Below, one piece after another: positions 24,652 to 34,033 of a DNA stretch of 64,000 bases. The DNA is from Geobacillus genomosp. 3 (GTDB lineage Bacteria > Bacillota > Bacilli > Bacillales > Anoxybacillaceae). How positions within the stretch are numbered: position 1 is the first letter of the stretch; each line of letters starts with the position of its first letter. Made by a program: the position numbers and the translations under genes. The notes beneath the pieces were generated by a model, which saw only the letters and a program-made list of their open reading frames with translations, did not search any database and had not been told where the DNA came from. Where the stretch lies: positions 1,984,001 to 2,048,000 of the forward strand of contig NC_022080.4 in the NCBI RefSeq assembly GCF_000445995.2, given 5' to 3'.

Positions 24652-25983
24652 ATGGAAAAACACATGAAATGGATGATTCGTCACGGTTTTCTTCCAGGAG
24701 GAGAAACAGGCATTACAGGGCAATGGCTCGGACAAACGCTCGCCAACCTCATTCGGCAAGGACAGTCATGGGAACAGCTTTCTGAACAACAGTGGATGGA
24801 CGCCCTCGCCCATGCGGCAAAACAAATCGACACTTACTTCGACGTCCCGGGCCGGGAATCGCTCATCGACCCGACGGCAAACGAATTGCCGCTCATTCAA
24901 ATCGACCCGTACGTCCGCGGCATCGTCCGCTGGCTGAACATGATGCATATGTACACCATTTGCAGCTGCGACGGGGAAGGGAAACGGCCAGCCGTCATTT
25001 ACTTCCTTGACGACTTATCCGCCGAACAGCGGACGATCATCCGCGCCTGCGCGCCCAAACGGGTGAAGGTTCGCTTCAGCGAACGCCATCCGAAATACGT
25101 CAAACTTTCTTTGCACTACGGCCCCGACCACATCGACGACTTGCTCGTTATGGCCGAGCGGCTGTATGATGTGTGGCGCAACCCGGACAGGCTGTTGGAC
25201 TACCGCCTTGAGACGTTCCAACAACGGCTGCTTCCTTTATTGGCCATTAACGGGCCAAGCGGACGGGAACGATCCATCCGTGCGCACCTTCAGCGAATGC
25301 TCCGGAAAAAAACAGATGAACTGACGGTCGACCCGTACGGCAACTTGCTCGCCATCGTCCGGCGCGGAGACGGTCCAACGATTTTGCTTTCCGCCCATCT
25401 GGATACCGTCCGTCCGTTTCCGCTTCAGCGCACTATCGTGCACAAAGGAACAACATGGCGGGCTTCATCAGGGATCTTGGGAGCGGACGATCGTGCAGGC
25501 ATAGCGGTCATCTTGGAACTGCTCGATTCCGTCCCCTGCTCCCGCTTCAGCGGAACACTGAAAATCGCCTTTACCGTTGAAGAAGAAATCGGCTGCCTCG
25601 GCTCGCGCCATCTCGATCCGGACTTTTTGCGCGATGTCGACGCCGCCATCGTCGTCGACCGCCGCGGCACCCGCGACATCGTCACCTCTAACGGCGGCAC
25701 GCCGTTTTGCCCGGACGAATACGGGCGATTGTTCGAACAGGCCGGAGCGCTCGCCGGCATGCCCGACTGGAGAACAACCGCCGGCGGGGTCAGCGATGCG
25801 AAAGTATTCGCCTCTTTCGGCATCCCGTCCGTCAATTTGTCCGTCGGCTACGAAAACGAACATACGGAAGATGAATCGCTCAACGTTCGGGCAACGCTTG
25901 AAACGGTGATGCTGCTTGAGAAGGTGTTCGACGAAAACTTGTTAACTTCGTTCGTCCAAACCGAAGTCATCCGGCCAAGCTAA
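24652..25983 (+). CDS. Metallopeptidase (M20/M28/M42-like) with extra N-terminal domain
   Basis: Protein of 443 residues. The C-terminal ~250 residues are a co-catalytic zinc peptidase with SAHLDTV, GADDRAG, the catalytic pair in EEEIGCLGSRH and an aspartate ligand in VVDRRGTRD. The first ~185 residues are not part of known peptidases of this group; they contain VRWLNMMHMYTICSCDGEGKR-type sequence that I do not recognise. The substrate is unknown. The start at 24652 lies nine bases after GAGAGGAG. A hairpin terminator follows the stop. Confidence 0.75.
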   Translation: MEKHMKWMIRHGFLPGGETGITGQWLGQTLANLIRQGQSWEQLSEQQWMDALAHAAKQIDTYFDVPGRESLIDPTANELPLIQIDPYVRGIVRWLNMMHMYTICSCDGEGKRPAVIYFLDDLSAEQRTIIRACAPKRVKVRFSERHPKYVKLSLHYGPDHIDDLLVMAERLYDVWRNPDRLLDYRLETFQQRLLPLLAINGPSGRERSIRAHLQRMLRKKTDELTVDPYGNLLAIVRRGDGPTILLSAHLDTVRPFPLQRTIVHKGTTWRASSGILGADDRAGIAVILELLDSVPCSRFSGTLKIAFTVEEEIGCLGSRHLDPDFLRDVDAAIVVDRRGTRDIVTSNGGTPFCPDEYGRLFEQAGALAGMPDWRTTAGGVSDAKVFASFGIPSVNLSVGYENEHTEDESLNVRATLETVMLLEKVFDENLLTSFVQTEVIRPS

Positions 25984-26016
25984 AAACGCATCCGCCAATA
26001 TACATGGAAGAAAAAG

Positions 26017-26050
26017 CAGCCGCATGGCGTCGGCGAGCGGCTGTTTTTTT
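26017..26050 (+). terminator. Terminator of the metallopeptidase gene
   Basis: CAGCCGC and GCGGCTG pair across a 13-base loop, followed by TTTTTTT. Confidence 0.8.
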
Positions 26051-26361
26051 ATTTCCCTGTTTACGTTCCTGTTTCCCTTTTCGGCTAAGTCCCCCAAAGA
26101 ACCGTCAACTCTCTTCTTTGGATAGATCAACCAATCGGGCAATCTCCTTGACTATCATTCCTTTCCGCGCCATGTTATGGGACAGTCTCTTCATTCCTTC
26201 TTGATCCCCCTCCTCTATTTTATCCATATAAAACTCACAATCCCAACATCCTCCTTTTCCCTTCGTTTTTATTGCCTTCACCCCGCTTCGGAGTTGTTAC
26301 TCTTCTTTCTCCGACAACGTCACATACGTTTCAAAAATCTCAACAACAACCACAACTCATC
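26051..26361. other. Gene-free stretch before the AT-rich island
   Basis: No gene, RNA or repeat recognised. Base composition becomes AT-rich from about 26220, marking the approach to the tricarboxylate island. Confidence 0.4.
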
Positions 26362-26517
26362 TATATAAATGCTCATTGAACAATTCACATTTGCCTTCTT
26401 CCGCAACTCACTTCTTTCCCATGGATCAGCTTGCCGATTGAGCCCACATGTTCTTTGTAGGAAGTACTGAAGCGCTTAAGGAACGAAGAGGTTAACTCTC
26501 CATGTTGCATGTATATA
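26362..26517 (+). repeat. MITE-like or structured-RNA element, copy B
   Basis: A 156-bp element homologous to copy A (15636-15798) but in the opposite orientation. Shared blocks include ATGCTCATTGAA, ACATTTGCCTT, CAGCTTGC.GATTGAGC, AGCGCTTA and GAGGTTAACTCT. The inner stem reads CTTC-TTCC/GGAA-C-GAAG here against TTATCCTGCA/TGCAGGATAA in copy A: the bases changed but pairing is kept. From its right end to 26862 there is AT-rich sequence with no gene. Confidence 0.65.
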
Positions 26518-26862
26518 GTTCCAATCGAACTAACATGCACAAAAACTTTTTTAGTTCGACTTGCTTATTTTTAGTATCTCCCTTTTGGCTAAGTAAACAA
26601 CATATCAGCAACCAAATTGTCGCGGCGAAATATCATTTCATTAAGTTTACCAATACGACTCAACGGTGAAAAAGTAGAAGTGAAGAACATTGTCAAACAG
26701 AATATTGCACCGCTTTATCTATAAAAACGCAAATCACCTTATCCAAAAAATGATGATTCTAAAGGAGAAGTAAAAAAGCCATAACTAGTAATTTGTAACA
26801 TGTGATAATATATTTTTAAAAAGATAAGCTATTTTTGATATGCGAAGATGGGGGAGAGTTTT

Positions 26863-27744
26863 ATGGATGAAAAGGATTGGATCATCTTAAAAACTATATA
26901 CGAGGATCGCAACATTACCAAGGCATCGGAGCGGCTGTACATCTCTCAACCATCCTTAACTTATAGAATTAAACAGCTAGAAAAAGAATTCGGTGTCAAG
27001 ATACTCTCTAGAGGAAAAAAGGGAGTGGAATTTACTGAACATGGTGAGTACTTAGTACAATATGCGAGCAATATGCTGTCTCTTCTCGAAAGAATAAAAG
27101 AGCAATTAAGTAATATGAACGATAAAGTAAAAGGGACGCTAAAGTTGGCTGCATCACGAATTTACGCACGTTATGAACTTCCCGGTATATTATCTCTATT
27201 CTTAAAAAGATACCCAGATATTGATATTCAACTCAAAACCGGCTTTAGTTCGGAGGTTTATCAAATGTTGCATAAGGAGGAAGTACATGTAGGTATAGTA
27301 AGGGGAAACCATGACTGGGATGGACCTAAGATTTTAATTAGTGAAGAAAAAATTTACGTTGTATCGAAATACCGTATTGATCTTTCTAACCTACCTGCTA
27401 TACCTAGGGTGAATTATACAACTGATCCCTCATTAAAAAGTATCATAGACTCTTGGTGGAAAGAAATATTTGATATCCCCCCAAATATCACCATGGAAGT
27501 TGATCTTATCGATACTTGCAGGGAAATGGTGATTCACGGTCTAGGGTATGCTATTCTGCCAGGTATATGCTTAAAAGGTTTAGACAATTTATACAAATAC
27601 GAGATCACATCAAAAGACGGAAGTCCAATTTATAGGAGAACATGGCTTATCTTCCGAAACTCAACATTAGACTTATCTAAAGTCAGCGCCTTCGTCGATT
27701 TTGTTCAAACTAACTATAAACAGCCGGCTAGGGAGCATAACTGA
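26863..27744 (+). CDS. LysR-family regulator of the tricarboxylate island
   Basis: DNA-binding regulator of 293 residues. The N-terminal winged helix contains KASERLYISQPSLTYRIKQLEKEFG, the LysR recognition region, and residues ~90-290 form the two-lobed effector domain. The start at 26863 follows GGGGGAG. It stands at one end of an AT-rich block of tricarboxylate genes on the opposite strand, and is therefore their likely activator (TcuR-like role); the effector would be tricarballylate or a related acid. The AT-rich codons differ from those of neighbours outside the island. Confidence 0.8.
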   Translation: MDEKDWIILKTIYEDRNITKASERLYISQPSLTYRIKQLEKEFGVKILSRGKKGVEFTEHGEYLVQYASNMLSLLERIKEQLSNMNDKVKGTLKLAASRIYARYELPGILSLFLKRYPDIDIQLKTGFSSEVYQMLHKEEVHVGIVRGNHDWDGPKILISEEKIYVVSKYRIDLSNLPAIPRVNYTTDPSLKSIIDSWWKEIFDIPPNITMEVDLIDTCREMVIHGLGYAILPGICLKGLDNLYKYEITSKDGSPIYRRTWLIFRNSTLDLSKVSAFVDFVQTNYKQPAREHN

Positions 27745-28094
27745 TACGTCTATACAGATGTAACGGAAAAATTTAACATATCCTTGACGAAAAAGCCGCT
27801 TATCTATTTTTTTCGGCTGACGAAGGTGAGCCTGTGGCCTGCCTTCGTCACGTTAAGACGTGACGGAAGACCAATCCCCTAAACAGGTCTGGCGGTGTTG
27901 TTCAGTCGCCCAACAGTCGGTCCGATCACTCTGTAAACACTACAAATGTTAAAGCTTTAAACTGTATCGATATACCGCAGAGAAAAATTCATTTAAAGTA
28001 ATATGATCTCGGAAAGCTGTTTTCCATTTTATATGCTTGACATCTTCCAAAATGGCAAATAGGGGAAGTCATAAAGGAAGTTATAAACTCAAAC
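27745..28094. other. Gene-free stretch downstream of the LysR gene
   Basis: No gene is visible. A GC-richer patch at 27815-27950 contrasts with the AT-rich island and contains the dyad CGTCACGTTAAGACGTGACG (27848-27867). It may be a relic of a mobile element; I cannot name it. Confidence 0.35.
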
Positions 28095-28116
28095 GCGAGG
28101 AGGAAAATTCCTCCTC
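28095..28116 (-). terminator. Terminator of the dctPQM-dehydrogenase operon
   Basis: CGAGGAGGAA and the matching TTCCTCCTCG form a long stem immediately past the dehydrogenase stop codon; GCGTTTGAG follows on the minus strand. Confidence 0.65.
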
Positions 28117-28118
28117 GC

Positions 28119-28619
28119 TCAGAAACTGTTCACCCTTTGGATATATGTAATAATCTCTTTACTTACTTCTTCGGTAGAGGAATTCCCCCCTAAATCTGGA
28201 GTCTTTTTATCTCCACAATCCAAATAATTCCATATAGCTTTGTATAGCAAACCCGATACCTGCACCAACTGTGGATCATTGTGCTTTCTCCCCAGCCAAT
28301 TAATTAGCATCTGAGCGGATAATATTTCCGCTACGGGATTAGCAATCCCTTTGCCTGCGATAGAGGGAGCCGAGCCGTGAACAGCCTGCGCGACAGCAAA
28401 ATGATCTCCTTCGTTTAGGCTAGGGGCCACTCCTAGCCCCCCGACAAGCCCGGCTGCCAAATCTGAAAGAATATCCCCAAACATATTAGTAGTAACAATA
28501 ACGTCATATTTTTCGGGATGAAGGACTAAATACATTGCAAAAGCATCAACATGATGGTCATCCGTAAAAATATGCGGATATTGTTCGCTTATCTTATAAC
28601 ATTCCTCTAAAAACAAACC
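28119..28619 (-). pseudogene. 3' half of isocitrate/isopropylmalate dehydrogenase-like gene, split by an IS
   Basis: About 167 residues of the C-terminal half of a beta-decarboxylating dehydrogenase. It begins in frame at GLFLEECYK and carries the metal/substrate motif [26 protein letters not shown] and the NAD-pocket sequence AVHGSAPSIAGKG. The N-terminal half is at 30403-30972 on the same strand. Together they would give about 360 residues, normal for the family. The 1.78-kb IS110-type element between them inactivates the gene unless it excises precisely. It is last in the dctPQM operon, before a terminator. Confidence 0.88.
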
Positions 28620-28678
28620 GCATCCCTCCCTCTAGAAATGTTGATATATCAAGGCTTTTCGGCCTCTCAGGGGTGCCG

Positions 28679-29011
28679 AAAAAATATTTTTCGACAAAAT
28701 CCCTTACATCCTTTTTCAATTTTGTGGATATCTTACAGACCTAGGGTGCGCTTCGCGGCCACGCCTGGATCCATTTTCCTGACGTGGGAGGAAGTGTATT
28801 CGATGCACCCTTGGATCTCCGCATCGCTGATGAGGACGAACCCTCCCATGTCTCCGGGCGTCTTTGCGCCAACATTCCCTCGTTCGGTCTCGTCATCAGG
28901 CGGAGGCCGGCCAAGCTCCTTTCGGGACTCGAGGTCGAATGGATGAGATCACGCCAGCTTCTCCGGTGTCATCCTGTTGTCCAACACTTCTTCCGTTCGT
29001 GGGGGGAGGCC
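28679..29011 (-). ncRNA. Candidate bridge RNA region of the IS110-type element
   Basis: The noncoding segment downstream of the transposase is 333 bp, GC-rich and full of short dyads (for example AGGCCTTAGGCCG near 29009-29021 and GGCGGAGGCCGGCC near 28898). In IS1111-group elements the noncoding right end encodes the bridge RNA that pairs with donor and target DNA. The assignment rests on that family rule and position; I did not fold it. Confidence 0.35.
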
Positions 29012-30295
29012 TTAGGCCGCCCGGTGTGGAACATGGGACAAGACGTCCTGCCTCATTCGCTCCGCGTCAAACGCTTGTTTCTTCGTGCAAATCGCAAACA
29101 GCACATTCAACAGCTTTCGGCATAACGCGACGATGGACTGCTTTCCGGTCAGCGGGTTGACGGGCCGGGTCGTATAGTACTCATGCAGCTCGCGAAACGC
29201 CTCATTGTGCCGGATCAGCGGAATCACCGCCCGAAACAGCACCGATCGCAGCCGTTTCCGTCCCCGCTTCGAGATGTGCTTTTGCCCTTTGCGCTGGCCG
29301 GAGGAGTTCTCCTTGAGCGTCAGGCCCGCCAACTTCACCAATTGACGCGGGTCCCGATAGTGGGCAAAACTGCCGATCTCCGCCAGCAGATCGATGATCG
29401 TGGCATCTCCCAACCCGTCGACCGTTTTCAGCCATTGATACTCCATCGTTGTTTGAACCAATGCCTTCAACTCGGCGTCCAACGCTGCGATTTCGGCCTC
29501 GAACTGGCGGTATTGGCGGACGAGCGCGGCGATCTCAAACCGGGCCATCGTCGTCCCTTCCGTCACCCCAATCGAGCCCTTCGCGGCGTCGATCAACGCC
29601 TGAATTTTCGCTTTCTGCGGGCATTTCAGCCCTTCGCTTTGCCGGTACGCCTCCAGAAGCTCCTCGGCGGTCCGACCCGCCATATCGGCCGGAAGCGGCG
29701 TCCACTCCAGCACCGCCAGCGCTGTTTTCCCCAGGTCGCGAAACACGGTCCAAAACTCTGGAAAATACCGATCCGTCCAACGGATGATCGCGTTTTTCAC
29801 CGCCGCCTGTTCCTTCCGGAGCTTCTCTTTGAGCGTGCTCCCGACGCGCAAATCCGCTTCGATCTCGTGCAGCAGCCGGGGGACGAGGAATCGCCCGTCT
29901 TTCGCCAGCCTGGCGATGACCAGGGCGTCTTTGGCGTCGTGTTTCGTCGGCAGGTTGTCATCGAGTTCTTTCGACCGGCACACATGCGCCGGGTTGACCA
30001 TGACCAGCGGGATCCCGTTTTCCTCGAGGAAGTAGGCCAGGTTCAACCAGTAGTGCCCGGTCGGCTCCACAGCGACGATCACCTGTGACTTCCCGAACGC
30101 TTTCCTCCCCTCCTGAATCGCTTCATACAGCTGTTGAAACCCCTCTTTCGACTGGAAGATCGGGAACGACTTGCGAAGCACGCGCCCCCGGTCATCCACG
30201 AAGCAGGCGTAGTGGGTTCGTTTCGCGATATCGATGCCCACGACCAATGTGTGTTCCGTGACTTGATTGATTTTCTGATTTTGTGTACAATTCAT
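29012..30295 (-). CDS. IS110-family DEDD transposase
   Basis: Serine-assisted DEDD recombinase of 427 residues. The RuvC-like N-terminal domain shows the acidic residues in VVGIDIAK (about 18-25), VAVEPTGHYW and HDAKDALV. The C-terminal transposase_20 domain has LKTVDGLGDATIIDLLAEIG and the Ser in ENSSGQRKG. AAGGAGG precedes the ATG. It moves the element through a circular intermediate with a bridge RNA guide, as established for the family. It appears complete, so the element may still be active. Confidence 0.9.
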   Translation of the reverse strand: MNCTQNQKINQVTEHTLVVGIDIAKRTHYACFVDDRGRVLRKSFPIFQSKEGFQQLYEAIQEGRKAFGKSQVIVAVEPTGHYWLNLAYFLEENGIPLVMVNPAHVCRSKELDDNLPTKHDAKDALVIARLAKDGRFLVPRLLHEIEADLRVGSTLKEKLRKEQAAVKNAIIRWTDRYFPEFWTVFRDLGKTALAVLEWTPLPADMAGRTAEELLEAYRQSEGLKCPQKAKIQALIDAAKGSIGVTEGTTMARFEIAALVRQYRQFEAEIAALDAELKALVQTTMEYQWLKTVDGLGDATIIDLLAEIGSFAHYRDPRQLVKLAGLTLKENSSGQRKGQKHISKRGRKRLRSVLFRAVIPLIRHNEAFRELHEYYTTRPVNPLTGKQSIVALCRKLLNVLFAICTKKQAFDAERMRQDVLSHVPHRAA

Positions 30296-30402
30296 CTGAA
30301 GTCCTCCTTGGCATGATGGTAGGTATTGTTTGGCACCCCTGCATCATACCAAGAGGGCTTTTTTTGATCAAGTCCCCGGAAAAGCTCCTAACGGGAATGC
30401 TT

Positions 30403-30972
30403 CTTTAATACATTGGCTTTATGAACAATGGATACGCGTTTTTTATTCCCTCTCTCTTCAGCTAATCGAAACGCTGCCTTAGCAACGTTTCTACTCGCTT
30501 GACGTGTGACGAGTCTTAGAGAAATGACAGTATCGTTGTCAATCTTGAATTCCCCAGGTCCCTCTAGCATATTTCTGTCTGCATACATGCCTTCCGTATT
30601 TTCACGAACAATAACCATATCGATGTTTCCATACTTGCATTGACTGATTGGAATAGATCGAACAGGCCTGATATTAGCATATAAGTTAAATCTTTTTCGT
30701 ATTTCTGCACTGGGGTTGGGCATACTTTCACCTTTGTATAGGTGAGTGGATAGCGGGCCCAAAATCAATCCATGGCAGCTGTCTAGTCGACTGCTTGTTG
30801 TGTCAGGGAGTGTAGTTCCATACGTTTCATAAGCTTGTAGTCCTGCCTCAAGCTTAACCCATTCAAATAGCCTGCAGTTTATTTTCCGCTCTATCTCTTC
30901 TATGACCCTGACCGTTTCTCCTACAACCTCCGGGCCAATACCATCCCCTTCTATAACAGCTATTTTGTACAT
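30403..30972 (-). pseudogene. 5' half of isocitrate/isopropylmalate dehydrogenase-like gene
   Basis: N-terminal ~190 residues of an NAD(P)-dependent beta-decarboxylating dehydrogenase: the opening IAVIEGDGIGPEVV, the substrate loop ANIRPVRS, VIVRENTEGMY and the Lys region VHKANVLK. Homology ends at that Lys where the IS begins; the reading frame then stops inside the IS. The ENTEGMYADR motif resembles isocitrate/homoisocitrate-type enzymes more than LeuB. It follows dctM after 24 bp, so it belonged to the TRAP operon and probably acted on the imported tricarboxylate or its product. Confidence 0.85.
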
Positions 30973-30995
30973 GATTCTCCGTCCTCTCTAACCCA

Positions 30996-32279
30996 TTAAA
31001 AATCCATTTTACCCGGAAGCCAAAGCGATAAACCTGGAAACAGGATAACAATCACTAGATACAACAACATTAGTACAATAAAAATCGCACTCCCTTTGAA
31101 TACTTCGCTTAATTTCTCCTTAGCTATCCCACTAATAACAAACAAGTTCAAGCCTACAGGCGGGGTGATTTGAGCTACTTCCATATTTATAATCATCGCT
31201 ATCGCAAAATGATACGGGTCAATATTTAACATCTTCATAATTGGGAGCAATAAAGGTAATGTAATCAACATAATCGAAGAAGATTCTAGGAACATTCCCA
31301 GTATCAAAAATAGAATTGCGGTAGCGACAAAAAAGATGGTTTTGCTCAAAAATTCCCCCGAAACTAATAGAGAGGCAATCGTTTGCGGGATTTGCTCTTG
31401 GGTCATGTACAACGAAAAAACACTGGCACCCGATATGATAAACATAATCATTGCACTGACCCCTATAGTATCCTTCAAAATAGCATGCCAGTCTTTCCAA
31501 GAGGTCTCACGATAAACAAACAACGAGACAATTAGTGAGTATACACATGCGATAACTGATGCCTCCGACGGCGTAGTAGCACCACTATAAATACACAATA
31601 GAATTAAAATAGGTAAAAATACTCCCCACGAAGCCTTGCGTAATGAACTCCATCTTTCATTCCATGATGCCTTTTCAGCACCACCGTATCCTTTGAGACG
31701 GGCATAAAAGATCGAATATGCAACTAGCACAAGGGTAAGAACGATACCAGGTACAATTCCCGCTATAAACAACTTACCGATAGATTGCTCGGTTACAATT
31801 CCATAAACAATAAGTGGGATGCTAGGCGGGATCAGTATCCCTAATGTCCCAGAAGCAGCTACTAGCCCCATTGCGTATCTTTTGTTGTAACCAGCCTCCA
31901 CCATAGCCGGGATCATGATAGAACCTACTGCGGCAGCGGTAGCTGGACTTGACCCACTAATGGCTGCAAAAAATGCACAGGCTAGAATCGTTACAACGGA
32001 TAACCCACCGGATATGTGCCCTATCCACGCTCTCAACGCATCAATAAGATACTTCGATATCCCACCTTTAGCCATAATCGCACCGGCAAATACAAATCCG
32101 GGAATGGCAATCAATGTTGTAGAATTTATGGATGTAAACATTTTATGAGGAATGGTCCAAATATTAAACATACCCGACAGAGAAAACATAATAACAGACG
32201 CTACCGTTAAAGCCAACGCTATAGGAATTCTAAGCAAAATTAATACAGTAAAGAGACTAAAAAGCATTGCGGTATTCAT
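30996..32279 (-). CDS. dctM: TRAP transporter large permease (DctM)
   Basis: Integral membrane protein of 427 residues with about twelve helices, TRAP-T large subunit. Motifs include PGFVFAGAIMAKGGIS, SGSSPATAAAVGSIMIPAM and the C-terminal IMKMLNIDP...NMEVAQITPPVGLNL. It forms the sodium-driven channel for a dicarboxylate or tricarboxylate. It overlaps dctQ by 23 bp and has its own AAAGGAG site. Gene context (TcuA, TcuB, PrpF) suggests a tricarboxylate substrate; this is inference. Confidence 0.9.
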   Translation of the reverse strand: MNTAMLFSLFTVLILLRIPIALALTVASVIMFSLSGMFNIWTIPHKMFTSINSTTLIAIPGFVFAGAIMAKGGISKYLIDALRAWIGHISGGLSVVTILACAFFAAISGSSPATAAAVGSIMIPAMVEAGYNKRYAMGLVAASGTLGILIPPSIPLIVYGIVTEQSIGKLFIAGIVPGIVLTLVLVAYSIFYARLKGYGGAEKASWNERWSSLRKASWGVFLPILILLCIYSGATTPSEASVIACVYSLIVSLFVYRETSWKDWHAILKDTIGVSAMIMFIISGASVFSLYMTQEQIPQTIASLLVSGEFLSKTIFFVATAILFLILGMFLESSSIMLITLPLLLPIMKMLNIDPYHFAIAMIINMEVAQITPPVGLNLFVISGIAKEKLSEVFKGSAIFIVLMLLYLVIVILFPGLSLWLPGKMDF

Positions 32280-32799
32280 CTAAACTCTCCTTTCCTAAAC
32301 CTAAGTGATGATCCCCCTGGTGAATACTCATTCTCTCTTTTCGCACCTCATTTAGTTGACCAATAAAACGAACCGTCAATAATAGCCCTGAAAATGGTAT
32401 AACCATATAGTATATCCACATCGGCACTCCGGTTTCCATAGATAATTGTCCTGTTCGCCATGTCTGTAAAACGATCATAGTTCCTCCTATCGTATAAAAC
32501 AAACAGAACAATATCCCAATAACTCCGGCAAAATAGTCTATTACCTTACGCAGAGACTTAGGAACAATAACATAAAACAAATCCACGCAAATATGGTGTT
32601 TATCTCTTAAAGCTACAGAAAGACCTAATAAGATTCCCCAGGTTACCATAACTGTAGAAACTTCCGTAGTCCACGTAGTTGGAGAGTTAAAAATATATCT
32701 CATAATAACCTCAAACACTATGAGACAAAGTCCAACTATTAAAAATAAGCCGGCTAGTATATCCTCGATTAACGAATAAACTTTTTTCACTTTGCCCAT
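32257..32799 (-). CDS. dctQ: TRAP transporter small permease (DctQ)
   Basis: Membrane protein of 180 residues with four helices. Family features are EVIMRYIFNSPTTWTTEVS early and LRDKHHICVDLFY in the second quarter. It pairs with DctM to dock the binding protein. AGGAGG precedes the ATG by eight bases. It is the second gene of the dctPQM operon. Confidence 0.87.
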   Translation of the reverse strand: MGKVKKVYSLIEDILAGLFLIVGLCLIVFEVIMRYIFNSPTTWTTEVSTVMVTWGILLGLSVALRDKHHICVDLFYVIVPKSLRKVIDYFAGVIGILFCLFYTIGGTMIVLQTWRTGQLSMETGVPMWIYYMVIPFSGLLLTVRFIGQLNEVRKERMSIHQGDHHLGLGKESLDEYRNAF

Positions 32800-32868
32800 T
32801 ATCCCATCCTCCTACTAGTATTTAGGTTTCTAAAGAGGCTAAGCTCTTTAGAAACCTAACTTCTATCA

Positions 32869-33930
32869 TTAATTTTGACTAGTCTCTTGGGCTTTTTGCA
32901 GAACCTCTGGGTCGATCTCCTTGCTCCACTTATCAAATACTGGTTGCAAAACATCCGTAAACTTTTGGCGTTCTCCATCTGTTAGATTATGAATTTTTAT
33001 TTTTCCCTCTTTTTCCATTTGATCCAAGGCTTCTTTTTCTAGTTTGGCCTCTAATTCACGCCCTATCTCAGCCGAAGTCTTGGCAGCCTCCATAAACAAC
33101 TCCTTTGTTTTTGCGTCAAGTTTATCCCACCAGGTTTTACTCGCCACTAGAATATACTCAGAACGTGCATGGCCGCTTAAAGTTAAGTATTTTTGTACTT
33201 CCGGATATCGCTGGGTTTGAATATTCACCAAACTATTTTCCTGTCCGTCCACTGTTCCTAATTGCAATGCTTGATATGTTTCATTAAAAGCGATTTTAGC
33301 CGATGAAGCTCCTAATGCTGCATACACCTCATTAATAATTGTTCCTCCATGGGTGCGAATTTTCAGACCCTTGAGGTCAGCTGGATCATCGATCTCAACC
33401 TTATTGTTCGTGATATGTTTGAAACCGTTCGGCCAGAACCCTAAACCGATCATCCCATATTGGTCTAACTTATCTAATAGTTTTTTTCCACCTTCCCCAT
33501 CTTCAAAACTATATAATGCTTGACTGTCTTTAAACACAAACGGCAGATCGAAAATTTCGAACGACTTCTCAAATCCGCTTAATTTGGCAGATGACGGCGC
33601 TATAATTTGGACGTTATTTGCTTGCAGGGCCTCAATTTCATTATCATCACCGTATAATTGCCCAGATGGAAAGACTTTTACCTGAATTGCCCCATTACTT
33701 TTGGACTCAACAACTTCCTTAAATTTCAATGCCGCTTGGCCCTTTGGCGTGTTTTCGGCTGCCACATGCGAGAACATAACTGTCATCTTTGGATAACCAT
33801 TGCCACCCTTTTTTGCGTTGTCGGACGAGCTATTACTACTGTTACTAGACGAACACCCAAACAACAAAGCGCTCAATAAGGCAATAAACAGAATTAGACA
33901 GGTAGGTTTCAAGATCAGTTTTCTTCTCAT
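32869..33930 (-). CDS. dctP: TRAP transporter solute-binding lipoprotein (DctP)
   Basis: Extracytoplasmic binding protein of 353 residues anchored as a lipoprotein (lipobox LLFGC, Cys26, then a Ser/Asn-rich linker). The DctP signature appears in FSHVAAENTPKGQAAL, and the arginine that salt-bridges the ligand carboxylate lies in KIRTHGGTI. It delivers the acid substrate to DctQM. It is first in the operon. Its upstream region holds a cre-like site (33969-33982) and a TATAAT, and 147 bp further up an IS982 element has inserted. Confidence 0.88.
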   Translation of the reverse strand: MRRKLILKPTCLILFIALLSALLFGCSSSNSSNSSSDNAKKGGNGYPKMTVMFSHVAAENTPKGQAALKFKEVVESKSNGAIQVKVFPSGQLYGDDNEIEALQANNVQIIAPSSAKLSGFEKSFEIFDLPFVFKDSQALYSFEDGEGGKKLLDKLDQYGMIGLGFWPNGFKHITNNKVEIDDPADLKGLKIRTHGGTIINEVYAALGASSAKIAFNETYQALQLGTVDGQENSLVNIQTQRYPEVQKYLTLSGHARSEYILVASKTWWDKLDAKTKELFMEAAKTSAEIGRELEAKLEKEALDQMEKEGKIKIHNLTDGERQKFTDVLQPVFDKWSKEIDPEVLQKAQETSQN

Positions 33931-33968
33931 TTTCCTCGATTCCCCCTTGGAATTATTTTCAAATATAA

Positions 33969-33982
33969 TGATAGCGTTTTCT
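33969..33982 (-). promoter_or_regulatory. Catabolite-responsive element (cre) for dctPQM
   Basis: TGATAGCGTTTTCT matches the cre consensus TGWNANCGNTNNCA at every fixed position but the last. It lies between the -10 box and the dctP start codon, where CcpA acts as a roadblock repressor. Seen by consensus match only. Confidence 0.5.
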
Positions 33983-34033
33983 AAAAATTCACCACTCCTC
34001 CCAAAAAAAACTTTTCTGACTGTTCTGTCTTTA

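Larger units (their letters stand above)
28620..30402 (-). mobile_element. IS110-family element (IS1111-like group) inside the dehydrogenase gene
   Basis: The element lies between the two dehydrogenase halves. It encodes one DEDD transposase (29012-30295). It has no terminal repeats at its edges, but a perfect 10-bp subterminal inverted repeat: CAGGGGTGCC at 28669-28678 and GGCACCCCTG at 30332-30341. That arrangement, with a long noncoding tail (~390 bp) after the transposase and a short leader before it, is characteristic of the IS1111 group. Edges are set by where dehydrogenase homology stops, so they are accurate to a few bases only. No target duplication is evident. Confidence 0.8.
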
